From the NCBI RefSeq assembly GCF_011761635.1, contig NZ_JAASRN010000001.1:248001-312000 (forward strand): a stretch of DNA of 64,000 bases, read 5' to 3'. The stretch comes from Thermonema lapsum. Lineage in GTDB: Bacteria; Bacteroidota; Bacteroidia; Cytophagales; Thermonemataceae. The notes beneath the pieces are model-generated. The model ran no database searches. It was not told where the DNA came from and worked only from the letters and a program-made list of their open reading frames with translations. Each line of letters starts with the position of its first letter. Positions within the stretch are counted from its first letter, which is position 1. The position numbers were made by a program, and so were the translations under genes. This document shows positions 43,239 to 51,636 of the stretch, piece by piece.

Positions 43239-44573
43239 TTACCACTGATGTTGAGTATTGGACTTGGGGTCGATGGCATCGCGCATGGCATTACCTAAAA
43301 GGTTGAATGCCAATACTGTGATGAAAATACAAATGCTGGGCGCCCATAAAAGGTGTGAGCCCGTAGAACTTGCTGACAAGCCGATGACTTCATATCCTTC
43401 ATTGACCATCATGCCCCATGAAGGGGTAGGGGGCTGCACACCTAAGCCAAGGAAACTCAAGCCTGCTTCTGTTAAAATAGCGTAGGCAAAGTTGGCACTG
43501 GCTTGCACCATAATTACTCCCAATACATTGGGTAGCATATGGCGCAGCAGTATGTGGCGGCGGGGGACGCCCGTTGCACGGGCAGCTTCTATGTAAGGGG
43601 CTTTTTTGAGTGCTATGATTTGCCCACGTACCACTCGTGCTACTTCCACCCAGTTGGTAAGTCCCACTGCTAAGAAGGTTACCCACAAGCTTTTGGATTG
43701 CAGCGCCAGGCTGATGGCTATCACCAACATTATACTAGGAATAGACCATACCACGGTCGTAAACCAAACAATAACACGGTCGAGGGAGCCACCTACAAAA
43801 CCGGCAATGGAACCCAAGCTTACGCCTACCAAAAGAGCTATGAGTACGGCAAAGGCTCCTACAAAAAGCGATATACGGAAACCTATAATCAGGCGGCTGA
43901 GTACATCGCGCCCTTGGCGGTCGGTGCCCAGCAAAAAGAAGCGCTCTTCTACTTGTTTTTCTCTGAACTGCCTGATTACCTCTTGCAAACTTATTTGTTT
44001 AATCTCTTCGTGGGGGTCCAGATAATACGCTTTCTCACCACAAACAACGAAGTTCCCTTCGCTGCTTTTTTGACAGCCAGCATGCGCAGAAGAAGAAAGA
44101 AACTGTTCAAGCTTGGGACTATCACCGACAAAGAGTGCATGAGTGGCACTCAAAAGATGCATCTTTTCAAAACCTCGCGCACTACCGTTCGCTTTATGGT
44201 AGGGTTTATAATATACATACCAGCCGTCTATGTAGAAAGTGTCCACCGGTATGATAGCATAAGGCGACTCTTGCCCGAAAAGCATGCGTTTGAACCAGTT
44301 CTGCTCTTCTATTTCCACATGGCGGTGCCGTTTGATGAGTCGAACGCTGCTGCCCGGCGGCAGCAGTTTTATCTGTACGTTGCCATCGTTGGCATTGGGG
44401 GTGGAGTCAGGGGCTATGAGATAGCCCAGTAGAGCGATGAGCACAGACAGCACTATGATTATCAGACTGCTTACCGCTTTAAAGTCTTTGCGTAGCCGTG
44501 AGCAAAACTGCGAAAAGGGGCTTTGTGTTGGACTAACTGCCGATGGTATATTTTTCTGTGTTTTGGTTGTCAT
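43239..44573 (-). CDS. Peptide-type ABC transporter permease (DppC/OppC family)
   Basis: 444 residues, longer than the usual 300. A first membrane segment (about 35-58) is followed by about 150 extra, mostly hydrophilic residues that probably lie in the periplasm, then the five-segment permease core with G-T-D-R-Q-G-R-D, and the E-A-A-R-A-T-G-V loop contacting the ATPase. DppC-type permeases work with a DppB-type permease, two ATPases and a binding protein; none of these is in the window. It sits directly between a small protein (9 bases) and a phosphatase gene (2 bases), so it is cotranscribed with them. Confidence 0.87.
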   Translation of the reverse strand: MTTKTQKNIPSAVSPTQSPFSQFCSRLRKDFKAVSSLIIIVLSVLIALLGYLIAPDSTPNANDGNVQIKLLPPGSSVRLIKRHRHVEIEEQNWFKRMLFGQESPYAIIPVDTFYIDGWYVYYKPYHKANGSARGFEKMHLLSATHALFVGDSPKLEQFLSSSAHAGCQKSSEGNFVVCGEKAYYLDPHEEIKQISLQEVIRQFREKQVEERFFLLGTDRQGRDVLSRLIIGFRISLFVGAFAVLIALLVGVSLGSIAGFVGGSLDRVIVWFTTVVWSIPSIMLVIAISLALQSKSLWVTFLAVGLTNWVEVARVVRGQIIALKKAPYIEAARATGVPRRHILLRHMLPNVLGVIMVQASANFAYAILTEAGLSFLGLGVQPPTPSWGMMVNEGYEVIGLSASSTGSHLLWAPSICIFITVLAFNLLGNAMRDAIDPKSNTQHQW

Positions 44574-44582
44574 AGTAGGGTG

Positions 44583-44834
44583 TTACAGATTATGAGCTAA
44601 AAGCCCTTCTTTACTAGCAAGATAGCGATAGTTGCGGTATTCTTGTGAGAAATTGCTTACGTCTGTAATTATCTCTTCACGGGAGGCGTGATAACAGTGT
44701 ACCCACCCTTTGTCTATCATTTTTTTGAGTGTATCCCTTATTTCCTCTTCCGAGTAGGCACTTTCACGCAGCAGTTCTTCAAAACTCACGAGAAAATACA
44801 ATTCATCGAGCAGGTCAAATTCTATGCGTGTCAT
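44583..44834 (-). CDS. Small conserved protein, winged-helix-like
   Basis: 83 residues, mostly helical, with E-E-L-L-R-E-S-A-Y-S-E-E-E-I-R-D-T-L-K-K-M-I-D-K-G-W-V that looks like a helix-turn-helix and wing (as in DprA/MarR-type or replication-type wH domains). The family is not recognised. I chose the ATG at 44834 because it overlaps the stop of the glycosyltransferase gene as ATGA, the usual form of translational coupling. Another ATG at 44858 would give a longer overlap. Cytoplasmic; role unknown. Confidence 0.65.
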   Translation of the reverse strand: MTRIEFDLLDELYFLVSFEELLRESAYSEEEIRDTLKKMIDKGWVHCYHASREEIITDVSNFSQEYRNYRYLASKEGLLAHNL

Positions 44835-45979
44835 ACTTTCATCCTTCTGTTTTTCCATTCATAGCTTGTTGTGCGACTGCCTACCCACACAAAGTAAGCT
44901 GCGTAGAAAGGGTATAAAAAGAATAGCAGCAATACGTCAAATAAGTTCACCGCATGGCGGTGTGGCTTGGACAGTGCATACAAAAATACAAATTCGAAAG
45001 AAAATTTAACACAGCCCTGCAGGGCAAAGTGGGTGCTGGCATAGTGCCCTGCCAACAATAAGCCTGCGGCTGTGAGCCATGTGAGGTACAGGATACCAAC
45101 CCATGCGCCCAGCAGCTTGTGCATGCCTGTGCGGTGGTACTTCCATTTGCTTATCCATCGCTTGCGTTGTGCTATCCATGCTTTCCAAGTGCTTTGTGGG
45201 GGAGTATATACCACTGCTCCGGGATGGTTTAGAAAAGCAACGTGTGCGCCCGGTAGTCGAGCTATCTTTTGCAGCAGAAATTCATCGTCGCCGGTGGGAA
45301 TATGCGCATTGCCTTCATAGCCACCTACTTGCCAAAAAGCTTTTTTATCGAAAGCCAGATTGGCACCATTGCACATGCCCGGAATGCCTCTGTGTAAAAG
45401 GGCTGCGCCTATCCCTACTAATGCAATCATCTCTAAATTCTGCAGGCGCTCTATGAGGGCTTGAGCAGGGGAGAGCCGCACCAATCCCCCTATGAATGCC
45501 GCACCGCTTTTCTTTTGGAATGAGCGCATGAGCTCCAGCCATTGTGGTGTCGGTTGACAGTCGGCATCGGTGCAGCAGATGAAATCGTAACGGCTCTGCT
45601 GGATGCCATAAGTGAGTGCTGCCTTTTTGCCATGCATATGAGGTGGCAGGGAAAATAGTTTGATGCTCAATTGTGGGTGTTGCTTAGCCCACCGCTCGGC
45701 TATCTGTTTGCTGTTGTCATCGGAGTGGTCGTCTACAAGGCATAGCTCCCAATAGGCAGCAGCAAGTGTTTGCTGTGCCATGCAATTCAGAAAAGCTTCT
45801 ATGTTGTCAGCTTCGTTGCGCATGGCTACCACCACCGACAGACAGCCATTAGGATAAGAGGTCTTTGAGCGTTTGTTTATCTGCTGACAGTAGAGCGCGT
45901 TGCGTCTGTATTGAACCAATATCCACAGCAGCAGCAGGCAGTAGGGGAGCAGTATTGCCCAAAGAGCTGCTTCCATCAT
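44831..45979 (-). CDS. Family 2 glycosyltransferase
   Basis: 382 residues: an N-terminal membrane segment, a GT-A catalytic domain (about 45-270) and two to three C-terminal segments. Motifs: V-V-V-A-M-R-N-E near the start, D-D-H-S-D-D, the C-T-D-A-D-C (DxD) metal site, G-D-D-E-F-L and Q-R-K-R-W. The last resembles the Q-x-x-R-W of processive GT2 enzymes such as cellulose and hyaluronan synthases, but the protein is short and lacks the PilZ or long C-terminus. Product unknown: a polysaccharide or lipid-linked sugar. It follows the hydrolase gene by six bases. Confidence 0.88.
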   Translation of the reverse strand: MMEAALWAILLPYCLLLLWILVQYRRNALYCQQINKRSKTSYPNGCLSVVVAMRNEADNIEAFLNCMAQQTLAAAYWELCLVDDHSDDNSKQIAERWAKQHPQLSIKLFSLPPHMHGKKAALTYGIQQSRYDFICCTDADCQPTPQWLELMRSFQKKSGAAFIGGLVRLSPAQALIERLQNLEMIALVGIGAALLHRGIPGMCNGANLAFDKKAFWQVGGYEGNAHIPTGDDEFLLQKIARLPGAHVAFLNHPGAVVYTPPQSTWKAWIAQRKRWISKWKYHRTGMHKLLGAWVGILYLTWLTAAGLLLAGHYASTHFALQGCVKFSFEFVFLYALSKPHRHAVNLFDVLLLFFLYPFYAAYFVWVGSRTTSYEWKNRRMKV

Positions 45980-45985
45980 GTTTTT

Positions 45986-46828
45986 TTAGAGTTGAAGTTG
46001 GTCTATAAAACGGCTGATGATTCTTTGGTAGGTGGCTGCATGCTGTTCGAGCATTGCTGTTTCATCGCCCGGGAAAGTGTGTAACTTGTGGTGGGGTCCC
46101 AAAGCTTCTTTATATAGCTGCAGCCCATGCCATAGGGGCGTATGTGGATGCGCTTCACAAAGCAAGAAAAGTTTGGGGGTGGAGCTTTTGTTAAGATAAA
46201 CGGCAGTGTTGAAGGGAATATTTCCTCTTCTGAACTTTTCATACAAACCAGTGGGCATGAAGGGGTGCAAGTCGTCGATGAGTTGTTTGAGTGAGTACAC
46301 CGGATTGTCTAAGATGACAGCACCGGCAGTCATTCCTTGCGCGCTCAGATGCAAGGCGACCGCTGCGCCTATGCCTTCGCCATAGAGTACAATATGGGAC
46401 GCCTGCGCATCGGTATTGTTCAGTAAAAAATAATAGGCTTGTTTTGCTGTCTCGTAAAAAGCTGCTTCGCTGGGCTCGCCTTCGCTTAGCCCGTAGCCGT
46501 TGTAATCGAATACCAATACGTTGAAAGACAGTCTTCGCCATATCGCAAGGCGCTGGTAGGTCTCGGGATGCATAAAAGAATGGCGGGCATCGCCAAAGTA
46601 AATAAGCCATCGCCGGCTGGGGGCGGGTGCCGGTACTATCCACCCATAGAGCTTTTCTTTTGGGTTCACAAGTTGCACTTCTTGATATGCTAAATCAGAA
46701 GGGGGAACTATGGGCTTTTCCTGCTTGCCCGAAAACAAGAGCGTATGAAGATTGTAGTGCATGTATAGCCCTATGAATATGGAGGCTAACAGGGTGAGCG
46801 ATAGGGTAGAGAAAGCAAAACGAAACAT
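45986..46828 (-). CDS. Alpha/beta-hydrolase-fold protein lacking the catalytic serine
   Basis: 280 residues with an N-terminal membrane anchor (about 8-25) and a serine-hydrolase fold like that of the ABHD/BEM46 class (F-D-Y-N-G-Y-G-L-S-E-G). At the nucleophile elbow the usual G-x-S-x-G reads G-E-G-I-G (150-154), so the Ser is Gly152. The late catalytic His position (normally near F-P-G-x-x-H) is also not conserved. The fold is therefore kept but catalysis by the usual triad is doubtful; a binding or scaffolding role is possible. It is the first gene of a leftward operon. Confidence 0.8.
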   Translation of the reverse strand: MFRFAFSTLSLTLLASIFIGLYMHYNLHTLLFSGKQEKPIVPPSDLAYQEVQLVNPKEKLYGWIVPAPAPSRRWLIYFGDARHSFMHPETYQRLAIWRRLSFNVLVFDYNGYGLSEGEPSEAAFYETAKQAYYFLLNNTDAQASHIVLYGEGIGAAVALHLSAQGMTAGAVILDNPVYSLKQLIDDLHPFMPTGLYEKFRRGNIPFNTAVYLNKSSTPKLFLLCEAHPHTPLWHGLQLYKEALGPHHKLHTFPGDETAMLEQHAATYQRIISRFIDQLQL

Positions 46829-46848
46829 GATAAAGTAGCTGTTTTGTA

Positions 46849-46856
46849 CAAAGTTA
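46849..46856 (-). promoter_or_regulatory. Likely -7 element for the hydrolase-glycosyltransferase-permease operon
   Basis: On the minus strand TAACTTTG (46856-46849) lies 20 bases before the ATG at 46828. No TTTG is found at the usual distance. Confidence 0.4.
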
Positions 46857-47170
46857 ACAAAGGGCTGGTGATTTTATTGCTAAAACTTCTGTTGCAAAAT
46901 CAAGCATTTTGGTAAAAACATTTTACCTACCCATTGACTTTGGTTTGGTGCCTGCCGATTCTTGCCATGGCAGCCTTCTTGGCGCTAAAAAAGGCACAGA
47001 ACTAAGCGAAAGGGTAAAACAAAAGCCGTAAGACAAAACAAAGATGTTAAGAAGAAGCGCCGGATGTGTTTGCTCTGCTGTGGGGAATTTACATGCTGCG
47101 CTACATTCGGGGCGATATAAATGGAAAACAGACGCTTGATGGTCGAATAAAAAGGAAGGAAGCAAAGCCA

Positions 47171-47213
47171 CAAAAAAGCGGGATGCCCTGCAAAGCACCC
47201 CGCTTGATTTTTT
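47171..47213 (-). terminator. Terminator of the transketolase-subunit gene
   Basis: On the minus strand AAGCGGG and CCCGCTT form a 7-bp stem with a 16-base loop, followed by TTTTTTG. It lies just past the stop at 47225. Confidence 0.65.
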
Positions 47214-47224
47214 CTATATGAATT

Positions 47225-48070
47225 TTAATAGTCGCCCAGCGTTTCTTCGAGTTGAGCCAAGGCGCGGGCTGCTTGCTCGTCGTTGGGGGCTACGCCATGC
47301 CAGTGGTGGTCGTTCATCATGAAATCCACACCGTAGCCCATGATGGTGCTCATGACAATCAGGATGGGTTTTCCTTTCCCGGTGAGCGTCTTGGCATGAT
47401 AAAGGGTTTCTACTACCTCTTGCATGTCATTGCCGTTCATTTCAAGTACTTGCCAGCCGAAGGCTTCGTATTTGTTGCGCAAGTTGCCTACGTTCATTAC
47501 TTCATGAACGGGACCGTCTATTTGTTTGTCGTTGTAGTCGATAATGCCGATGAGATTGTCTACTTTGTGGTGGGCAGCATACATGGCAGCTTCCCATATT
47601 TGCCCTTCCTGCTGCTCGCCATCGCCCATAAGAACAAAAACTGTATGCGGGTCATGGTTTAGCTTCTTGCCTTGGGCAGCCCCAATAGCCACCGAAAGCC
47701 CTTGCCCCAGTGAGCCGGAAGCCACTCGTATGCCCGGCAATCCTTCGTGGGTGGCGGGGTGTCCTTGCAGGCGTGAGTTTATTTTGCGGAAGGTAGCCAG
47801 CTCTTTGATGTCGAAATAGCCGCTACGCGCCAATACGCTGTACCATACCGGTGATATATGCCCATTGGAAAGGAAAAAGAGGTCTTCGTTTTTTCCTTCC
47901 ATGTTGAAATTCGGATTGTGTTCCATCACTTCAAAATAAAGAGCGACCAGCAGTTCGGTACACCCCAGCGAGCCACCCGGATGCCCCGACTGTGCACCAT
48001 GAACCATGCGGATGATGTCGCGCCGTACTTGTGTGGCGATGCGCTCGAGCGTTTTTATATCGTTTTTCAT
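47225..48070 (-). CDS. Transketolase, N-terminal (thiamine-diphosphate-binding) subunit
   Basis: 281 residues, half of a transketolase. It holds the ThDP-binding part: S-G-H-P-G-G-S-L-G near the start, G-S-L-G-Q-G-L-S and G-D-G-E-Q-Q-E-G. Split enzymes have the pyrimidine-binding half in a second protein, usually coded next to this; here no such gene is near (neighbours are a hydrolase operon and an M1 peptidase). I chose the ATG at 48070; a TTG at 48076 adds two residues. Role: pentose-phosphate pathway carbon shuffling, if the partner exists. Confidence 0.9.
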   Translation of the reverse strand: MKNDIKTLERIATQVRRDIIRMVHGAQSGHPGGSLGCTELLVALYFEVMEHNPNFNMEGKNEDLFFLSNGHISPVWYSVLARSGYFDIKELATFRKINSRLQGHPATHEGLPGIRVASGSLGQGLSVAIGAAQGKKLNHDPHTVFVLMGDGEQQEGQIWEAAMYAAHHKVDNLIGIIDYNDKQIDGPVHEVMNVGNLRNKYEAFGWQVLEMNGNDMQEVVETLYHAKTLTGKGKPILIVMSTIMGYGVDFMMNDHHWHGVAPNDEQAARALAQLEETLGDY

Positions 48071-48117
48071 AATCAAAGGGTGCGTTAAAAAGAGGACTTG
48101 ACTCTTGTTTGATGTTG

Positions 48118-48147
48118 CAAAAATAGAAAAAGCCCTTCGTATTGAAA
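48118..48147 (-). promoter_or_regulatory. Likely promoter for the transketolase-subunit gene
   Basis: On the minus strand TATTTTTG (48125-48118), with TTTC 19 bases upstream near 48147-48144. The -33 part is off by one base. It overlaps the terminator of the upstream gene. Confidence 0.4.
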
Positions 48148-48155
48148 GGCTTTTT
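48127..48155 (-). terminator. Terminator of the M1 peptidase gene
   Basis: AAAAAGCC, a 13-base loop and GGCTTTTT form a symmetrical stem 18 bases past the peptidase stop. Confidence 0.65.
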
Positions 48156-48172
48156 CTGTTTTTATGAGGGGC

Positions 48173-50032
48173 TTATCTGCCGCGCGCATCCAAGCTGCTA
48201 TCTGCTGGATATGCGTTGTTGCTGCGGTCTATGTCTGCCATATACTCTTCCGGGTCAATGACGATTTGACGGATGTTGTCGATAGGGAAGGGAATTTCAA
48301 AGGTATAGGTTGGGTAAACCCAGCCCCAATCGGCTTCTACATGATAATTTTGGGTATTGCCTTTTTTAGCGCCGCGCATGATTTGCAGCGGAATGTGGAA
48401 GATATGTTTTTCACCTGAAGCAAGTGTTACGTGCAGGTCAATGGGCATGGGCATTTCTTTCACCCTGCGCAAGGTGATTTCCGTTTTCGTGCCTTTACTC
48501 ACGACCTTGTCTATGGCATAGTCTATGTGTTTGGTGCTGTAAATCCAGTATTCTTTGTACCAGTCGAGTTCCAAGCCGGAGGCTTTTTCCATAATGCGGA
48601 TAAAGTCATTGGGGGTGGGGTGCTTGAATTTCCAAGTGTTGAAATAATCAAGCATGCCTTTACGGAAAGCTTCTTCGCCGATGATGTAAGACAGCTGTCG
48701 CAAAAAGATAGCGCCCATCGAGTAACTGGCTATTGAATAAGCCATGTTGGTGTTGTAGTGGTCGGCATGGGTGCTGAGCGGTTCCTGTAGCCCGTACTGC
48801 ACCAAGCGGAAGTAGCTGTCATAGCTGCTTTTGAATGGATTAGGCGAGTGAATGCCCATGATTTTGTCGAACACATAATCTTCGGCAAAAGAGGTGAAGC
48901 CTTCGTCCATCCAAGGGTAGAGCGCTTCGTTGGTACCCAAAATGCCATAATACCAGTTATGAATGAACTCGTGCGTGGCTACGCCTACTAAGCGGTCGAG
49001 TGAGCCCCTGCCCACAATCAGCGTGAGCATAGGGTATTCCATGCCGCCGTCTCCTCCTTGCACAAAAGAGAATACAGGGTAAGGGTATTGCCCGAACTCG
49101 CGGTTCATGATTTGAAAGGCTTCTATCATATAGCCGGGGAGCTTGTCCCAGTTACCACTTTGGTTGGCATCGGCTTGAAAGAAAAAGTGTAGGGTAGGTC
49201 CACCGGGCACTTGTGCGGTAGTATGTTGGTAGTCGGGGTCGGCAGCCCATGCAAAATCATGCACGTTCTCGGCTTTGAAGTGCCAGTGTAGTTTGTTGCC
49301 CTTAGGACGTTTCAGCGCTTGGTTTTTATCTTCATAGCCGTGCCCTATCTCTTGCGGGTTTTGCAACACACCCGTGGCGGCTACTACGTAAGAAGAGTCG
49401 ATGTGTATGGTTACGTCGAAGCTGCCCCATACGCCGTAAAACTCGCGTCCTATGTAGGGGTGTGCATGCCAGCCTTGTTCGTCGTATTCAGCCATTTTGG
49501 GATACCACTGTGTCATGGAGTAAGCGATGCCTTCGGCATTGTTGCGTCCACTGCGGCGAATTTGCACTGGCACTTGGCTTTCAAACTCCATTTCAAAGAC
49601 AGCCTTTTTGCCGGGTTTGATGGGCTCGGCAAGTTGTACTTCCAACACGGTGCCCACAACTTCGTAGTTGAGAGGCTTTCCGTTCTGTTTCAAGCTCAAT
49701 ATTTTATGATAGCCGATTTCGTCTGCTTTGAGCTTGGCAATGCGGTCTCGTACGCGCGGGTCGGGGTCCATGATGGTACGCGAGCGCACGTCCATCATAC
49801 TGCCCGGTTGAAAGGCATTAAAATAAAGGTGATAAAATACACGGTCGAGCTCATCGGGGGAGTTGTTGTAATAGATGAGTTTTTGTTTTCCCTTGAAGCG
49901 GTGCTTCTCCACATCGAAATCGATGTCCATGATGTACTCAGCGCGCTGCTGCCAATAGCCGGGTCGTTGAGCAAAGACATTGGGCAGGTACAGAATACCA
50001 CTGAGTAGAAGTAAAAAGATATGCTTTTTCAT
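48173..50032 (-). CDS. M1-family metallopeptidase
   Basis: 619 residues. A signal peptide (cleavage near V-F-A-Q) is followed by the N-terminal beta domain and the thermolysin-like domain. The zinc site is perfect: H-E-F-I-H (His354, Glu355, His358) and Glu377 18 residues later in W-M-D-E-G. The exopeptidase G-A-M-E-N-type loop is G-G-M-E-Y-P here. Probably a periplasmic aminopeptidase. I chose the ATG at 50032, which starts the signal peptide; a start at 50101 would add 23 residues before it. Confidence 0.93.
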   Translation of the reverse strand: MKKHIFLLLLSGILYLPNVFAQRPGYWQQRAEYIMDIDFDVEKHRFKGKQKLIYYNNSPDELDRVFYHLYFNAFQPGSMMDVRSRTIMDPDPRVRDRIAKLKADEIGYHKILSLKQNGKPLNYEVVGTVLEVQLAEPIKPGKKAVFEMEFESQVPVQIRRSGRNNAEGIAYSMTQWYPKMAEYDEQGWHAHPYIGREFYGVWGSFDVTIHIDSSYVVAATGVLQNPQEIGHGYEDKNQALKRPKGNKLHWHFKAENVHDFAWAADPDYQHTTAQVPGGPTLHFFFQADANQSGNWDKLPGYMIEAFQIMNREFGQYPYPVFSFVQGGDGGMEYPMLTLIVGRGSLDRLVGVATHEFIHNWYYGILGTNEALYPWMDEGFTSFAEDYVFDKIMGIHSPNPFKSSYDSYFRLVQYGLQEPLSTHADHYNTNMAYSIASYSMGAIFLRQLSYIIGEEAFRKGMLDYFNTWKFKHPTPNDFIRIMEKASGLELDWYKEYWIYSTKHIDYAIDKVVSKGTKTEITLRRVKEMPMPIDLHVTLASGEKHIFHIPLQIMRGAKKGNTQNYHVEADWGWVYPTYTFEIPFPIDNIRQIVIDPEEYMADIDRSNNAYPADSSLDARGR

Positions 50033-50086
50033 AGATTTTTGTTTTTTTACCATGAACGGTGAATATAGCGGTTTTATTGAATCTGC

Positions 50087-50094
50087 TAACTTTG
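50087..50094 (+). promoter_or_regulatory. Likely -7 element for the 148-residue protein gene
   Basis: A perfect TAACTTTG lies 56 bases before the ATG at 50151. No good TTTG at 19-21 bases upstream. Confidence 0.35.
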
Positions 50095-50150
50095 CATGCA
50101 TTGAGCAATAATACTTACATTTTCTTAAATTGACAGAAAAAGAAGTTTAT

Positions 50151-50597
50151 ATGGAAAACCGTCATAATGCCATCCAGCAGCCTACGGAGGTGCTTATCAA
50201 AGAGTTGGAGCTGGAGGAAGCCATCCGTCGTCAGTTGGAAGATGCCCGCATTTATTTTGACTATAGCTTGATTCAAAATCCCGAAGATGCCAAAAATCCG
50301 TTGATAAAACTTGACCTGATTACCATCAACCCGCAGCACAACCAAAAATTCCTGTTTCACTCGGTGCGGGGGCACAGCAAGATAGACTTGCTCGAGCAAA
50401 TGATAGATTACATAAAAAACTACAAGAAGAACCTTGAAAGCTATGAAATAGAATGGATGGACGCCCAGTTGCCCGATAAAGTGCAAGTGTCATGGTTTCG
50501 TGGCAACGATATCTTTGATGTTCTGAATAAGTTTTATTACGACAAGGAAAAAAGTCGCTTTCGTATTTTAAAAATCAAATTGATGCCGGAGGCATAG
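50151..50597 (+). CDS. Conserved cytoplasmic protein of unknown function
   Basis: 148 residues, soluble. An N-terminal helix with E-V-L-I-K-E-L-E-L-E-E-A-I-R-R-Q is followed by strands including K-L-D-L-I-T-I-N and an aromatic C-terminal part. No known family is assigned. I chose the ATG at 50151; a TTG at 50130 is the only longer start. It is divergent from the M1 peptidase gene and ends at a hairpin. Confidence 0.65.
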   Translation: MENRHNAIQQPTEVLIKELELEEAIRRQLEDARIYFDYSLIQNPEDAKNPLIKLDLITINPQHNQKFLFHSVRGHSKIDLLEQMIDYIKNYKKNLESYEIEWMDAQLPDKVQVSWFRGNDIFDVLNKFYYDKEKSRFRILKIKLMPEA

Positions 50598-50625
50598 CGA
50601 AGCGAAACATATCCAAAGAAGTAAA

Positions 50626-50660
50626 AGCAAAGCCCGGACTGTCGGGCTTCTTGCTTTTTT
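50626..50660 (+). terminator. Terminator after the 148-residue protein gene
   Basis: GCAAAGCCCG and CGGGCTTCTTGC form an imperfect stem with a 6-base loop, followed by TTTTTT. Confidence 0.75.
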
Positions 50661-50740
50661 AAATGCCTGTGTCTGCTTTCCGATGCTTCAAGCTACTTTC
50701 TTTGATGTTTCAGGAGGGCAAAAAATGAAGTTGTGTTTTA

Positions 50741-51460
50741 TTACTTCTGGATTTCCTTTTCAGCAGCATTCAGGCGGTGAATGAGCGGGTCGGTGGTGGG
50801 GTCGGGAGGAAGCACCATGCCTTTGAGGGTATGCCACAGAGTGTCGGCAACTTTTATGTAAAGGGTATCGTGATATACCCAACGTATCCAGCCGTCTTTT
50901 TGCTCATCGCCCACCCGTAGCCATTGTTTGTACACTTCCTTCACTCGGAAGCGCTTATATTGGGGGCTATCCCATACTGCTGTCATGGCAGCGTCTTTGG
51001 GTGATACGCGTACAGGGTTTTTTTCGAACGAGAGGCGCTCTACTTGTCCGGCGTTGTTTAGCAGGTCTTTCCAAGGAATGAAGCGGAAGCGTGCCGTATC
51101 CAAAGCGATGTATGCTTTTTGATTCCACTCGTCATGATTGAGGCTTACAACATAATGATGGCGGTTCCAGCCTAAACATTTCCAGTAGGCGATGCTGTCC
51201 TGCGGGTACAGCAAGAACGGGTAGCTTTGGGCAATGGAATCCAGGCTGCATACGAGCAGGGTGTCTTGCAGTGCGCGGTCTTTAAACAAAACGAGAGGCG
51301 TGGAGTCAGTAAATGCCTGTTTTTTTAGCGCAAGCACTCCAATACCCGCGCGCAAGGCGTCGCCTGCTTGCATCTGCTCTTGTGTAGATGGGCTGCAGGC
51401 AAACAGATAGGGAGCGAACAAAATCACCGATGTCCATTTTATGAGCCTTCTTTTCTTCAT
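50741..51460 (-). CDS. Lipoprotein with a possible SH3-like domain
   Basis: 239 residues. A lipoprotein signal ends at L-F-A-C; the mature part is beta-rich, with Trp and Tyr repeatedly placed (Y-W-K-C-L-G-W-N). About residues 175-205 (V-K-E-V-Y-K-Q-W-L-R-V-G-D, G-W-I-R-W-V-Y) look like a bacterial SH3 repeat. No function can be given. It is divergent from the beta-helix-like lipoprotein and shares the 211-base region with the repeat arrays. Confidence 0.65.
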   Translation of the reverse strand: MKKRRLIKWTSVILFAPYLFACSPSTQEQMQAGDALRAGIGVLALKKQAFTDSTPLVLFKDRALQDTLLVCSLDSIAQSYPFLLYPQDSIAYWKCLGWNRHHYVVSLNHDEWNQKAYIALDTARFRFIPWKDLLNNAGQVERLSFEKNPVRVSPKDAAMTAVWDSPQYKRFRVKEVYKQWLRVGDEQKDGWIRWVYHDTLYIKVADTLWHTLKGMVLPPDPTTDPLIHRLNAAEKEIQK

Positions 51461-51515
51461 TTTTTATGCTCTTTTTTGTGTATTGCGAAGGTAAACAGTC
51501 CCCTGTTTTGCCTTA

Positions 51516-51541
51516 TTAAGCCATTGTTAAGAAATTGTTGA
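51516..51541 (+). promoter_or_regulatory. 11-bp-spaced repeat array 1 (PhoB-family-like)
   Basis: TTAA at 51516, TTAA at 51527 and TTGA at 51538 start exactly 11 bases apart, within units of the form TTxTTAAG. Such direct repeats with one-turn spacing are typical of OmpR/PhoB-class response-regulator sites. The regulator is not known. Confidence 0.45.
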
Positions 51542-51574
51542 ATATACTTGATGTTTTACCACTGGTGGGATGTT

Positions 51575-51604
51575 TAGTTAACTTTTTTTTAATGCACTTT
51601 TAAT
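51575..51604 (+). promoter_or_regulatory. 11-bp-spaced repeat array 2 (PhoB-family-like)
   Basis: TTAA at 51578, 51589 and 51600 is spaced by exactly 11 bases. The array ends 33 bases before the -7 element of the next gene, where an activator would replace the missing TTTG element. Confidence 0.55.
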
Positions 51605-51636
51605 AATATCTTGCGCCCCGCAACCTACGTAGCCGC

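Larger units (their letters stand above)
46829..47224. other. Intergenic region before the hydrolase operon
   Basis: 396 bases between two leftward genes. It contains the terminator of the transketolase-subunit gene (47171-47213) and the -7 element near 46850. In the middle part I found no open frame with coding character and no recognised RNA. Confidence 0.5.

Noticed and set aside
47060-47130. Stretch considered as a tmRNA or other stable RNA
   Set aside because: No tag reading frame, no tRNA-like ends and no conserved helices could be found.
46923-47198. 91-residue leftward open frame in the spacer before the hydrolase operon
   Set aside because: Overlaps the terminator of the transketolase-subunit gene and has no coding pattern.
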